Made by a program: the position numbers and the translations under genes. 63,126 nucleotides of DNA. It comes from Clostridia bacterium (GTDB lineage Bacteria > Bacillota > Clostridia > TANB77 > CAG-508). Below are positions 54,507 to 62,989 of the stretch, in pieces; the stretch's first letter is position 1, and each line of letters starts with the position of its first letter. Below the pieces are notes generated by a model, which did no database searches, was not told the DNA's origin, and saw nothing but the letters and a program-made list of their open reading frames with translations. The stretch lies in NCBI GenBank assembly GCA_022792135.1, contig JAAWAM010000019.1, positions 1 to 63,126 on the forward strand, given 5' to 3'.

Positions 54507-56438
54507 ATGAATCAAATGAAAAACACAAAAGGAATTACTTTAATAGCTCTAGTCATCACAATTATTGTTCTCTTGTTATTGGCAGGGGTGACCATAGTAA
54601 GTTTAACAGGAGAAAATGGGTTATTAAAAAATGCAGGACAAGCAAAAGAACAAACAGAGCAGGGAAAAGAGAAAGAACAAATCAAATTAGCCTATACGTC
54701 TCAAAAAGCAGAGTTATTAGCAAAAGGAGAAAAAGGGAATGTATTAGCAGATGATTTAAAGAATCAACTTATCCAAGATGGAGCACAAGTAGAATCTGTT
54801 ACAGGAACAGATCCATTAACAGTAACGATGAAAAGTGGAAGAAAATATCAGGTAACCAATCAGGGAGAAGTAAGCCTTATCGTAGAAGAAAAACTGGAAA
54901 CAGTAGAAGAATTACAAGCAAAATATGAATTTAAGTATTATAGTAGTTTAACCAAAGCAATTACGGATGTTAACAATAATACCAACGAAAATTCTGATGC
55001 AGATGCTACAAATGGAAAAGTAGGGGTATATATCAAGGACCAAGTACCAGTAGTGGTATTGATGGAAGATATAACAGAGACATCAATGATAACCATATCA
55101 AAAGCTATGGACTTAAATTTAGGAGGAAGAACCCTATCACTAGAACAAGATGCTTATTTAAGAATTGAAAACAAGGTAATGATAGAGGGAAGGCTAGAAA
55201 ATAGTAAAATGGAACAAAGAAACCAAAGTCCATCTGTTTCTAGGTCTATATTTGCAACTAGCAATTATATTAATCTTATGCTAAATGGAGGAACTTATAA
55301 TTTCGGTTTTAATTCAGATTCAGTTACTAGTTCATCAATCACTGCAATTGGAAGTAATTCAGGGGGAAATCTAGAAATTAATCATTGTAACATAAATGTT
55401 AATGTAAATGGAACAACAGAAAAAGATTGTTATTCTATTAGTTCTAATACTTCTTCTAATATTAGAATAAATGATAGTACGATTACTTCAAATTCAGAAA
55501 ATATTAGACAACAGACAACAGTTATTATAAGAGGGGAATTGGATATTGTAGATTCAACGATAAATACAAATGTAGGTAATAGTCATACTACTAAATCATC
55601 ATTTGGAATTTCGGGAACTAATACTGCTGGTGTTGATACTAGTTTGCAAAAGATAAATTGTAGCAATGTAAATATAAATATAAGTACAAACAAAGGTGCA
55701 ACATATAAGACGATTATAGGAATCAATAGTAGAGAAGGTTCTAATATGACGCTTGCTAATACCAATGTAAAGGCTAATTCAGATGTAGCAAAGGTTTATG
55801 GAATAATAAATGAAGGAAATGCTAATATTATGGATACACAGGTATTTGCGGATGCTGCTGGTTGTACAATAGATCCTAATATAAATGTTAATTGTTCAGT
55901 AGGGATAAATAATTCCAAAACAGGAACATTAAATTTTCAGTCAGGAAGTGTATTTGCAACGCATACAGGAGTTACAAATCACGGAAAATTATATGTTTAT
56001 GGAGGAGAATTTACTTCTTGTGGACATGGAGGATTCTATTTTGGAGGAGATCAAAGTAGTGAAAGCTATGTAGAAAATGCCACCATAGCAAATGTAAATT
56101 ATAAAGGACAATATGAAGTAAATAAATACGATTATGGACTAGCAGGATTTTATATTGGTGGAGGAGCAGAGAATTGTGGTATCAAAGTATATATGGATCA
56201 TTGTACGATAACAGGAGGAAACAATGCATTTGTATTAAGAGGAACGAGTGGTGAAATGAATAATAGTCTCTACATTAGTAATTCAACGATAGGAAATAAT
56301 AAGATAAGAATTGATCAGGGAGGAAATGGCACATTAAAGTTATACGTGGGAGAAGGAACGAATATAACACAAGAAAAAATCAATAACCCATCTTATGCAG
56401 AGTTTACAAATGAAAGTTATAAAAGAGAAGGAAACTAG
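54507..56438 (+). CDS. Type IV pilin-like protein with a large beta-helix domain
   Basis: 643 residues. The N-terminus KNTKGITLIALVITIIVLLL is a class III prepilin leader: cleavage after Gly, then a hydrophobic assembly helix with Glu replaced by Ala at the +5 position region. A short helical spacer (GENGLLKNAGQAKEQTEQGK) is followed by about 500 residues of repeated beta strands with short N/S/T turns (NSTI, NVNVNGTT, NTNVGNSH), as in right-handed beta-helices. It is likely a surface-displayed adhesin or glycan-binding protein processed by the prepilin peptidase at 36915. No pilus assembly genes are next to it. Confidence 0.7.
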   Translation: MNQMKNTKGITLIALVITIIVLLLLAGVTIVSLTGENGLLKNAGQAKEQTEQGKEKEQIKLAYTSQKAELLAKGEKGNVLADDLKNQLIQDGAQVESVTGTDPLTVTMKSGRKYQVTNQGEVSLIVEEKLETVEELQAKYEFKYYSSLTKAITDVNNNTNENSDADATNGKVGVYIKDQVPVVVLMEDITETSMITISKAMDLNLGGRTLSLEQDAYLRIENKVMIEGRLENSKMEQRNQSPSVSRSIFATSNYINLMLNGGTYNFGFNSDSVTSSSITAIGSNSGGNLEINHCNINVNVNGTTEKDCYSISSNTSSNIRINDSTITSNSENIRQQTTVIIRGELDIVDSTINTNVGNSHTTKSSFGISGTNTAGVDTSLQKINCSNVNINISTNKGATYKTIIGINSREGSNMTLANTNVKANSDVAKVYGIINEGNANIMDTQVFADAAGCTIDPNINVNCSVGINNSKTGTLNFQSGSVFATHTGVTNHGKLYVYGGEFTSCGHGGFYFGGDQSSESYVENATIANVNYKGQYEVNKYDYGLAGFYIGGGAENCGIKVYMDHCTITGGNNAFVLRGTSGEMNNSLYISNSTIGNNKIRIDQGGNGTLKLYVGEGTNITQEKINNPSYAEFTNESYKREGN

Positions 56439-56626
56439 AATAAGAAATAGCTCAATAATTGGAAAAGAAGGGGAAATGGTGATTATTTCATAAAGTATAA
56501 GTGAAAAATACAATGACAATATAAATTTTAAATATTGCATTGTATTTTTTTGCAATATAATGGAGTGCACATAAAAACTTTAAAGATAGTAATCGACATA
56601 AAGATATTATTGAAAACAAAAAGAAA

Positions 56627-57002
56627 TGTGAACAACTTGTGAACGAGAAAAGCCTATTTTAAGTTATTCACAAAGTTATCCACAGTTTCCACAATTAATT
56701 ACCCACAGATAATATTACAAAAATGCAACTTAAAAGAGTAACATAACGTTGTAAAAAACAGGCAACTGTAACAAATTTGAAATGGAATTGAAATAAAATG
56801 GTGCGAAAAAAGAAGAAAAATATAGAAATGAGCATAAAAAGCAGGAAAAACAACGAAAAATGGCTGATAGATTGGAAGGATTTGAAATATTTGTGTTACA
56901 TTTTTGTAAAAAATGAAATGTAGAAAAAAGAAATAAAAGAGAAGAAAAAGTAAAAAAATGTAAAATAATAAAATGTGGATAATCAGAAAGGGATGTGGAT
57001 AT
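56627..57002 (+). promoter_or_regulatory. Cluster of DnaA boxes in a 680-base gene-free stretch
   Basis: The region 56439-57118 holds no gene. It has TTATTCACA (56664), perfect TTATCCACA (56676), TTACCCACA (56699) on the + strand, then perfect TGTGGATAA (56974) and TGTGGATAT (56994) on the other, with a weaker TGTGAACAA (56627). The two groups face each other across about 265 bases of A-rich sequence. Neither dnaA nor dnaN is near, and genes on both sides point the same way, so it may be a DnaA-binding control site rather than the main origin. The last part (57061-57100) has a small inverted repeat before the rhodanese gene. Confidence 0.6.
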
Positions 57003-57118
57003 ATGATAAAAATAACGAAAAAAAATATTGTGCATATAATAATAGAAAATGAAATGTCGAATTTAGGTGTTTTTTGTTCGATTTTTAAAAATACCTAAAT
57101 AGGGAAAAGGAAAGAGCT

Positions 57119-57457
57119 ATGTTAAATCAATTAAGATATATTTTAACCAAAGGGATAAATCGTTCCATGGAAAAAAACGATATCAATCTAGAAGAGTTAG
57201 AAAAGATGGCTTCAGAAGGTGCTGTTTTGTTAGATGTAAGAAGTCCACAAGAATATCAAGAAGGACATTTAGAAGGAGCTATATTAATACCAGAATATGA
57301 ATTAGTAAAAAGATGTGAAAAAGAATTGAAGGATAAAAAGGCAACCATTGTAGTATATTGTTCAAGTGGTTCTAGAAGCAAAAGAGCCCAAAAAAAGCTG
57401 GAGAAGTTAGGATATACAAAAGTATATAATTTATACAATGGTTTCCAAAACTATTGA
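57119..57457 (+). CDS. Rhodanese-domain protein
   Basis: 112 residues. An N-terminal helix (LNQLRYILTKGINRSMEKND) is followed by a single rhodanese fold: GAVLLDVRSPQEYQEGHLEG, active loop VVYCSSGSRSKRA with the catalytic Cys, and LGYTKVYNLYNGFQNY. It probably transfers sulfane sulfur; the partner is unknown. Start 57119, behind AGGAAAGAG. Confidence 0.85.
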   Translation: MLNQLRYILTKGINRSMEKNDINLEELEKMASEGAVLLDVRSPQEYQEGHLEGAILIPEYELVKRCEKELKDKKATIVVYCSSGSRSKRAQKKLEKLGYTKVYNLYNGFQNY

Positions 57458-57514
57458 GATTTTAAAGTTTATATGTTAAAATAACAAATATAAAACGAGA
57501 AAACAGGAGGAAAT

Positions 57515-59327
57515 ATGGAGAACAGACAATCTCATATTAGAAATTTTAGCATTATTGCACATATAGACCATGGAAAATCTACTTTGGCAGACCGTCTTAT
57601 CGAAATGACAGGGGTATTATCCAAAAGAGAGATGGAAAGCCAAGTATTAGATAATATGGAAATTGAAAAGGAAAGAGGAATTACCATCAAATCACAAGCA
57701 GTAAGAATGATTTACAAAGCAAAAGATGGACAAGAATATATCTTAAATTTGATTGATACGCCAGGGCATGTTGACTTTAACTATGAAGTTTCAAGAAGTT
57801 TGGCAGCCTGTGATGGCGCTATTTTAGTAGTAGATAGTAGTCAAGGAGTAGAGGCACAAACCTTAGCCAATGTTTATTTAGCCATTGACAATAACTTAGA
57901 AATCTTACCAGTTTTAAATAAAATCGATTTACCAAATGCAAGGGTAGAAGAAGTTAAACAAGAAATTGAAGATATCATTGGGATACCAGCAGAAGAAGCG
58001 CCATGTATCTCAGCAAAATCAGGATTAAATGTAGAAGAAGTGTTAGAAAGAATTGTAACAGACCTACCAGCGCCAGAAGGAGAAGAAAAAGCCAAAACCA
58101 AATGCCTAATTTTCGATTCTTATTACGATAATTATAAAGGAGCGGTAGCTTATGTAAGAGTAAAAGAAGGAAGCGTAAAAGTAGGAGATGAAATTCAACT
58201 AATGGCAACTGGTAAAACTTTTACAGTAGCAGAAGTGGGATACTTTGTACCAGGCTCATATATGCAAACCAATGAAATTAAAGCAGGAGAGGTTGGCTAT
58301 ATCGCAGCTAGTATCAAAAATTTATCAGATATTCATGTGGGAGATACCATCACCTTAAAAAATGCTCCAGCAGATGCACCTTTAAAAGGCTACAAAAAAG
58401 TAACACCAATGGTATATTGTGGACTATATCCGATGGATGGAAGTCAGTATGAAGATTTAAAAGAAGCCTTAGAAAAATTAAAATTAAATGATGCAGCATT
58501 AGAATATGAAGCAGAATCTTCATTAGCTTTAGGATTTGGATTCCGTTGTCGGATTTTTAGGATTATTACATTTGGAAATTATAGAAGAAAGATTAGACAG
58601 GGAATTTGATTTAGGATTAATTACCACTGCACCATCTGTTATTTATAAAGTACATAAAACAGATGGAGAAATCCTAGAACTATACAATCCAGAAGACTTA
58701 CCAAAACAACAAGAAATTTCTTATATGGAAGAACCAATTGTTACAGCCAATATTTTAACACCAAAAGAATATGTAGGAAATATCATGGAATTGTGTCAAA
58801 GAAGACGTGGTGTCTATATTGACATGAAATATTTAGATGAAAACAGAGTAACCTTAGTTTATGAAATGCCATTAAATGAGATTATTTATGATTTTTTTGA
58901 CAATTTAAAATCGAGAACCAAAGGATATGCATCCTTAGACTATGAGTTCAAAGAATATAGAAAATCAGACTTAGTAAAATTAGATATACATATCAATGGT
59001 GAGCCAGTTGATGCATTAAGCTTTATTGTCCATAAGGAAAGTGCCTATGAAAGAGGAAAGAAAATGGTGGAAAAATTAAAAACAGTGATTCCAAGAAAAC
59101 TATTTAAAATTCCAATTCAGGCAGCAATTGGAGGACAAATTATCGCAAGAGAAACCATATCAGCTATGAGAAAAGACGTACTAGCTAAGTGTTACGGAGG
59201 AGACATTACGAGAAAGAAAAAGCTATTAGAAAAACAAAAAAGAGGAAAGAAAAAAATGCGAGAAATTGGAAATGTAGAAATACCACAAGAAGCATTTTTA
59301 TCAGTATTAAAATTAGATGATGAATGA
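57515..59327 (+). CDS. lepA: Translation factor LepA (EF4), +1 frameshift at CGG
   Basis: 603 residues after correction, the usual length. [40 protein letters not shown] and NKIDLPNAR are the GTPase motifs G1, G3, G4; domain II, III and the LepA-specific C-terminal domain ([20 protein letters not shown], ending VLKLDDE) follow. The zero frame meets CGG at 58550 (codon 346) and would stop at 58609; in +1 it gives [15 protein letters not shown], the invariant domain III motif. LepA acts on stalled or misplaced ribosomes. It is followed directly by a perfect inverted repeat. Confidence 0.94.
58550..58553 (+). other. CGG +1 frameshift site (lepA), CGGA read as Gly346
   Basis: Context TGT-CGG-A. 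Gives F-R-C-G-F-L-G-L-L-H, invariant in LepA. Confidence 0.93.
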
Positions 59328-59406
59328 TGATTTTGGGGACGGAGGAAAAAATCATCAAAATAAGTAGAATAAAATGAGGTGATTTTTTCCTCCGTCCCCA
59401 AAATCA
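59328..59406. repeat. Perfect inverted repeat, 27-bp arms with 25-base loop
   Basis: The arms 59328-59354 and 59380-59406 are exact reverse complements and carry GGGGACGGAGG. A third, single arm lies at 8968-8994. Directly after the lepA stop, it probably folds into a hairpin in RNA and may act as a terminator or stabiliser. It resembles REP/MITE elements. Confidence 0.85.
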
Positions 59407-59421
59407 CCAAAGGAGTTAAAA

Positions 59422-60174
59422 ATGAAGGAACAAAAAATGTATGAAGATCAAGTAGAAGGAAGAAATTCAGTTTTAGAATTATTAGAGAGTGGAAAAGATA
59501 TCAATAAAATTTTTGTAACCAAAGGGGAAAAGCATGGTTCTATCCACAAAATTATAGCAATTGCTAAAGAAAAAAGAGTGATTGTGGTGGAAAAAGATAA
59601 AAGACAGATGGAAGAAATGGCACAAACTAGAAATTATCAAGGAGTAATTGCCATTGTTCCGCCATTTGAATATTGTCAAATAGAAGATATTCTAGAAGTA
59701 GCAAAAAATAAGAAAGAGGATCCATTTGTTTTGCTTTTAGATGGAATTGAAGATCCACACAATTTAGGTTCTATTATTCGAACGGCAGAAACAGCAGGAG
59801 TTCATGGCATTATTATACCAAAAAGAAGAGCAGCTTGTGTTAATAGTACAGTTAATAAAGTATCAGCAGGAGCAGTAGAACATATGAAAGTTGCAAGAGT
59901 AACTAATTTAACAGATGCTATGGAGAAATTAAAAAAAGAAGGACTTTGGATTTGTGGAACCGATATTCAAACAGATACCTATTATTACCATCAAGATTTA
60001 ACAGGAGCATTAGGAATTGTAATAGGGAATGAAGGTAGTGGGATGAGCCAAAAGGTTAGAAAGAATTGTGACTTTTTAGTGAAAATTCCAATGAAGGGAA
60101 AAGTTACATCTCTAAATGCTTCTGTATCAACAGGAATTATAGTTTATGAAGCGGTAAAACAAAGATTGAAATGA
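59422..60174 (+). CDS. rlmB: 23S rRNA (guanosine-2'-O-)-methyltransferase RlmB/TrmH family
   Basis: 250 residues. An N-terminal L30e-like RNA-binding part (VEGRNSVLELLESGKDINKI) and a SPOUT knot with motifs LLLDGIEDPHNLGSIIRTAE (motif 1, with catalytic Asn/Arg), GIVIGNEGSGMSQKV and VKIPMKGKVTSLNASVSTGI. These enzymes methylate the 2'-O of a guanosine in 23S rRNA; G2251 in the P-loop for RlmB. Start behind AAAGGAG. Confidence 0.88.
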   Translation: MKEQKMYEDQVEGRNSVLELLESGKDINKIFVTKGEKHGSIHKIIAIAKEKRVIVVEKDKRQMEEMAQTRNYQGVIAIVPPFEYCQIEDILEVAKNKKEDPFVLLLDGIEDPHNLGSIIRTAETAGVHGIIIPKRRAACVNSTVNKVSAGAVEHMKVARVTNLTDAMEKLKKEGLWICGTDIQTDTYYYHQDLTGALGIVIGNEGSGMSQKVRKNCDFLVKIPMKGKVTSLNASVSTGIIVYEAVKQRLK

Positions 60175-60185
60175 GTGGATAAAGT

Positions 60186-60452
60186 ATGAATTTAATCGAA
60201 CTTGAAAATGAAATTTTGAACGAAAAAGAAGAAAAATCAAAGCGACAACAATTAGTTGATTCTAGTTTACAATTAGGAATTAATGTTTCAAAAATAAATG
60301 GATATGTAAAAAATATTTTGTATCAAGAAGAGGAAACCAATATAAAAAGACAACAAGTAGAAAAAGTAAAACAGGAATTAAAAGAGACTTTTAAGGAAAT
60401 GGTATATATGGCTAACTCTATTCATACATCCATGGAGGAAATTCTCAAATGA
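60186..60452 (+). CDS. Hypothetical helical protein
   Basis: 88 residues, all-helical and highly charged (LENEILNEKEEKSKRQQLVD; KRQQVEKVKQELKETFKEMV), no membrane segment. Not recognised. Its stop overlaps the start of the MazG-like gene as ATGA, so it is translated together with it and is probably its partner or regulator. Confidence 0.65.
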   Translation: MNLIELENEILNEKEEKSKRQQLVDSSLQLGINVSKINGYVKNILYQEEETNIKRQQVEKVKQELKETFKEMVYMANSIHTSMEEILK

Positions 60453-60982
60453 AAGAAAAATTCAATGAATACCAAATGATTGCAACTAGAACATTAAATG
60501 AGACAATAAGAAAAAGTAGAAGAGAACGAGTCAAGTATATTTGTCTTGGATTATTAGAAGAAACAGGAGAAGTAGTTGCAGAAATTAGAAAAGCATATTA
60601 TAAAGGGAATTTTCACGAAAAAACATTAGATAAAAATAGCATTAAAAAAGAATTGGGTGATGTTTTGTGGTATCTTGCATTAGTATGTAATGACCAAGGA
60701 TTAAAACTAGGAGAAAAATATCAAGTGGATAGAAAAAAGATGGCAGTAGAAAAGAGTAGAGAAAATACCATTGAGGTAGCCTTGGAATTAGGACAACAAA
60801 ATGGAAAATTAGTAGAGATGATTCGATCTGGTCAAAAATCAAAAGAAATTCACAAAGAGATAGGAATACAGATAGAAAATATGGAAGATTTAGCAAATAT
60901 ATTGCAGATATCAATGGAAGATATCATGGAAGAAAATATAAAAAAAGTAACCAAAAGATATGAAGATACAAAAGAAAGATAA
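60449..60982 (+). CDS. MazG-like nucleotide pyrophosphohydrolase
   Basis: 177 residues. ICLGLLEETGEVVAEIRKAY and KKELGDVLWYLALVCND are the E-x-x-E...E-x-x-D metal-binding motifs of all-alpha NTP pyrophosphatases. They hydrolyse NTPs or dNTPs, for housecleaning or other signals. The C-terminal 80 residues (residues 95-177) are extra and charged. Coupled to the 88-residue gene upstream; the ATG is fixed by the overlap. Confidence 0.75.
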   Translation: MKEKFNEYQMIATRTLNETIRKSRRERVKYICLGLLEETGEVVAEIRKAYYKGNFHEKTLDKNSIKKELGDVLWYLALVCNDQGLKLGEKYQVDRKKMAVEKSRENTIEVALELGQQNGKLVEMIRSGQKSKEIHKEIGIQIENMEDLANILQISMEDIMEENIKKVTKRYEDTKER

Positions 60983-60998
60983 GAAGGGAGGAAAAGTT

Positions 60999-62807
60999 AT
61001 GATGCCAAGAAAAAAGAGAGTTACAGTTGCTATTTTAATGGTAGCTATCATAATGGTATTAATAACTACAATTTTTATTTTGCTGTACTTAAATACAGAT
61101 CTATTTCGATCTAACCAAACCTTATTTTTAAAATACTTAGGAAAAAATGCAGAAAATTTAGAAGAAATACAAAAAAGTATGGCACAAACAGAATTTGAAA
61201 AACAACTACAAACAAATCCATATGAAGAAATCACACAAGTAAAAGTAAATTATACAGAAAATACAGGAACTACGTTAGAAAATACCACCAGTAATATCAA
61301 CCAATTAAAAGTAAACATAGAAGGAAAAACTGATAAACAAAATGGTTATGATTATAAAGATATCCAATTATTAAGAGAAAATGAAACTTTATTCAAAACA
61401 GAATATATCCAAAGTAATGATTTATATGGAATTCGATTTTCAGATTTATTTCAACAATTTATTATGATACGAAATAGCAATTTAAAAGATTTGTTTCAGA
61501 AAATAGGATATACAGAAGAACAACTACAGGAGTTTCCTGATTCTATTAGGTTAGAACAAGATATAGTTAATAGCCTTTCCTTTCGTGAGGAAGAAATCAA
61601 GCAACTAAAAGATAAATATATTGCTTTTATCGGACAAGGAATTGAGAAAGAAAATTATGAAAAACAGAAAAATCAAATAATTACCATTAATAAAGATAAG
61701 ATAATTACAAATGTTTATACCTTAAAATTGACCAAAGAACAATTAAATGATAGGTATTTAAAAGTTTTAGAAAGCCTAAAACAGGATGAACTAATTTTAG
61801 ACAAAATACAAAGTTTGCAAAATGAAATGAATGTACTTCAGGTATTTTCACCGAATCATTCTTCATTAAAGCAAGAAATATGGAATCAAATAGATGAAAC
61901 AATTGAAAAAATTAATCACAACAATATCGGAACAGAAGAAACGAAAATAGCTGTTTATGAATGTCAAGGCAAAACAGTTCGAACTGTTATTCAAGGGGTT
62001 GATTATGAGATAATAATTGATTTTTTGACAAAGGATGAAGAACAATGGGTAGAACTCAGTATGACAAAAAATGAAAAAGTAAAAAAAATAACATTCAAAA
62101 AGAATTTGCAAGAATTAGTAGTAACAATACAAGAAATGGAAAATGATTTTCAAACAAGGATTACATGGGAAGAAAATAAAAAGCAAACAGAACAAAATGA
62201 AAGTAAGAATATTAGGGTTTGTTATGAAAAACAAAATGATAAAGTAGAAATTAATGGTATACAAGATAGAAAATTATTACAACAAATGGAAGAAAAGGTA
62301 ACATTAGACAAGCAAAATAGTATAGAATTGAATGTGCTAGAACAACAGCAGGTTCAGGCAATTTTAAATCGAGTAAAAGAAGAGACGAATCGTAAACAAG
62401 AGGAACACAAAGAAAAAATCAAGATAGAAGAGATACAAAAAGTATTAGAAGTTATGGGAATGGCAAAACAGAATCAAAAACTAGATTTAACAGTTGTATC
62501 AGAAACGGAGAAAAATCGCTTTAATTCGAAATATGAATTGTTACAAGGGGAAGAAATGAGTAGCGAGGACGTGATTAAAGTAGTAAAAACCATTCAAAAT
62601 AATTTAATGGATATGGAAGTGGTTTCTAATAAAGTGTTAAAATTAGAAATTGATCGAAATCAAAAAAAAGAGGAATTACTAGAAACACTAATTACTTTTT
62701 TTGAAAAAGATAAAAATAGAAAATACAATATTAAAGTAGAATATAATGAAGATGGATTTGTTCAGTATGTAGTGTTAACAATTGTAGATAAAAAGATAAA
62801 AAAATAA
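60999..62807 (+). CDS. Membrane-anchored hypothetical protein
   Basis: 602 residues from ATG 60999 behind AAGGGAGG (an in-frame extension upstream has no ribosome site). A basic start (MMPRKKRVTVA) and one membrane helix (ILMVAIIMVLITTIFILLYL) leave about 565 residues outside, rich in Glu, Gln, Lys and Asn with long helices. I do not recognise a family and see no catalytic motif. It is likely a wall-linked or scaffold protein. A strong terminator follows. Confidence 0.65.
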   Translation: MMPRKKRVTVAILMVAIIMVLITTIFILLYLNTDLFRSNQTLFLKYLGKNAENLEEIQKSMAQTEFEKQLQTNPYEEITQVKVNYTENTGTTLENTTSNINQLKVNIEGKTDKQNGYDYKDIQLLRENETLFKTEYIQSNDLYGIRFSDLFQQFIMIRNSNLKDLFQKIGYTEEQLQEFPDSIRLEQDIVNSLSFREEEIKQLKDKYIAFIGQGIEKENYEKQKNQIITINKDKIITNVYTLKLTKEQLNDRYLKVLESLKQDELILDKIQSLQNEMNVLQVFSPNHSSLKQEIWNQIDETIEKINHNNIGTEETKIAVYECQGKTVRTVIQGVDYEIIIDFLTKDEEQWVELSMTKNEKVKKITFKKNLQELVVTIQEMENDFQTRITWEENKKQTEQNESKNIRVCYEKQNDKVEINGIQDRKLLQQMEEKVTLDKQNSIELNVLEQQQVQAILNRVKEETNRKQEEHKEKIKIEEIQKVLEVMGMAKQNQKLDLTVVSETEKNRFNSKYELLQGEEMSSEDVIKVVKTIQNNLMDMEVVSNKVLKLEIDRNQKKEELLETLITFFEKDKNRKYNIKVEYNEDGFVQYVVLTIVDKKIKK

Positions 62808-62820
62808 TGGATGGGTTTCA

Positions 62821-62858
62821 AAAGCAGATAGGATATTAAATTCTATTTGCTTTTTTTT
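62821..62858 (+). terminator. Terminator before the rRNA-type promoter
   Basis: AAAGCAGATAGGA pairs with TTCTATTTGCTTT (two mismatches), with eight T residues in the arm. Confidence 0.75.
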
Positions 62859-62953
62859 AGAATAAGAAAAAAGGTAAAAGGCTTAGAAATTAAGGTTTTT
62901 TTGATGTGGTAAAAATTGCTAAGAAAAATTTTAAAAAAAATTTTAAAAAAGTG

Positions 62954-62982
62954 TTGACAAAGAAATAAAGTTCATGTATAAT
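62954..62982 (+). promoter_or_regulatory. Consensus promoter, probably of an rRNA operon
   Basis: TTGACA (62954-62959), exactly 17 bases, TATAAT (62977-62982), preceded by an A/T-rich UP-like stretch (62925-62950). It matches the consensus perfectly, the strongest in the window. Confidence 0.85.
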
Positions 62983-62989
62983 AAGAATC

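Noticed and set aside
54507..56438. DNA tandem repeat or CRISPR array in the N/S/T-rich gene
   Set aside because: The periodicity is in protein sequence (beta-helix turns), not in identical DNA units. No CRISPR repeats were seen anywhere in the window.
56627..57002. The DnaA-box cluster as the main chromosome origin
   Set aside because: No dnaA/dnaN/rpmH/mnmG neighbours and no change of gene direction across the region. Kept as a DnaA-binding site of unknown role.
3453..58553. CGG reassigned to glycine as a normal triplet codon
   Set aside because: A triplet reassignment would keep the frame. At every site the frame changes by +1, so the event consumes four bases.
3453..58553. Regulated recoding as in prfB or ornithine antizyme
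   Set aside because: No common stimulator, stop codon or structure is seen at the sites, and the genes have unrelated functions. Four shifts in polC need near-complete efficiency.
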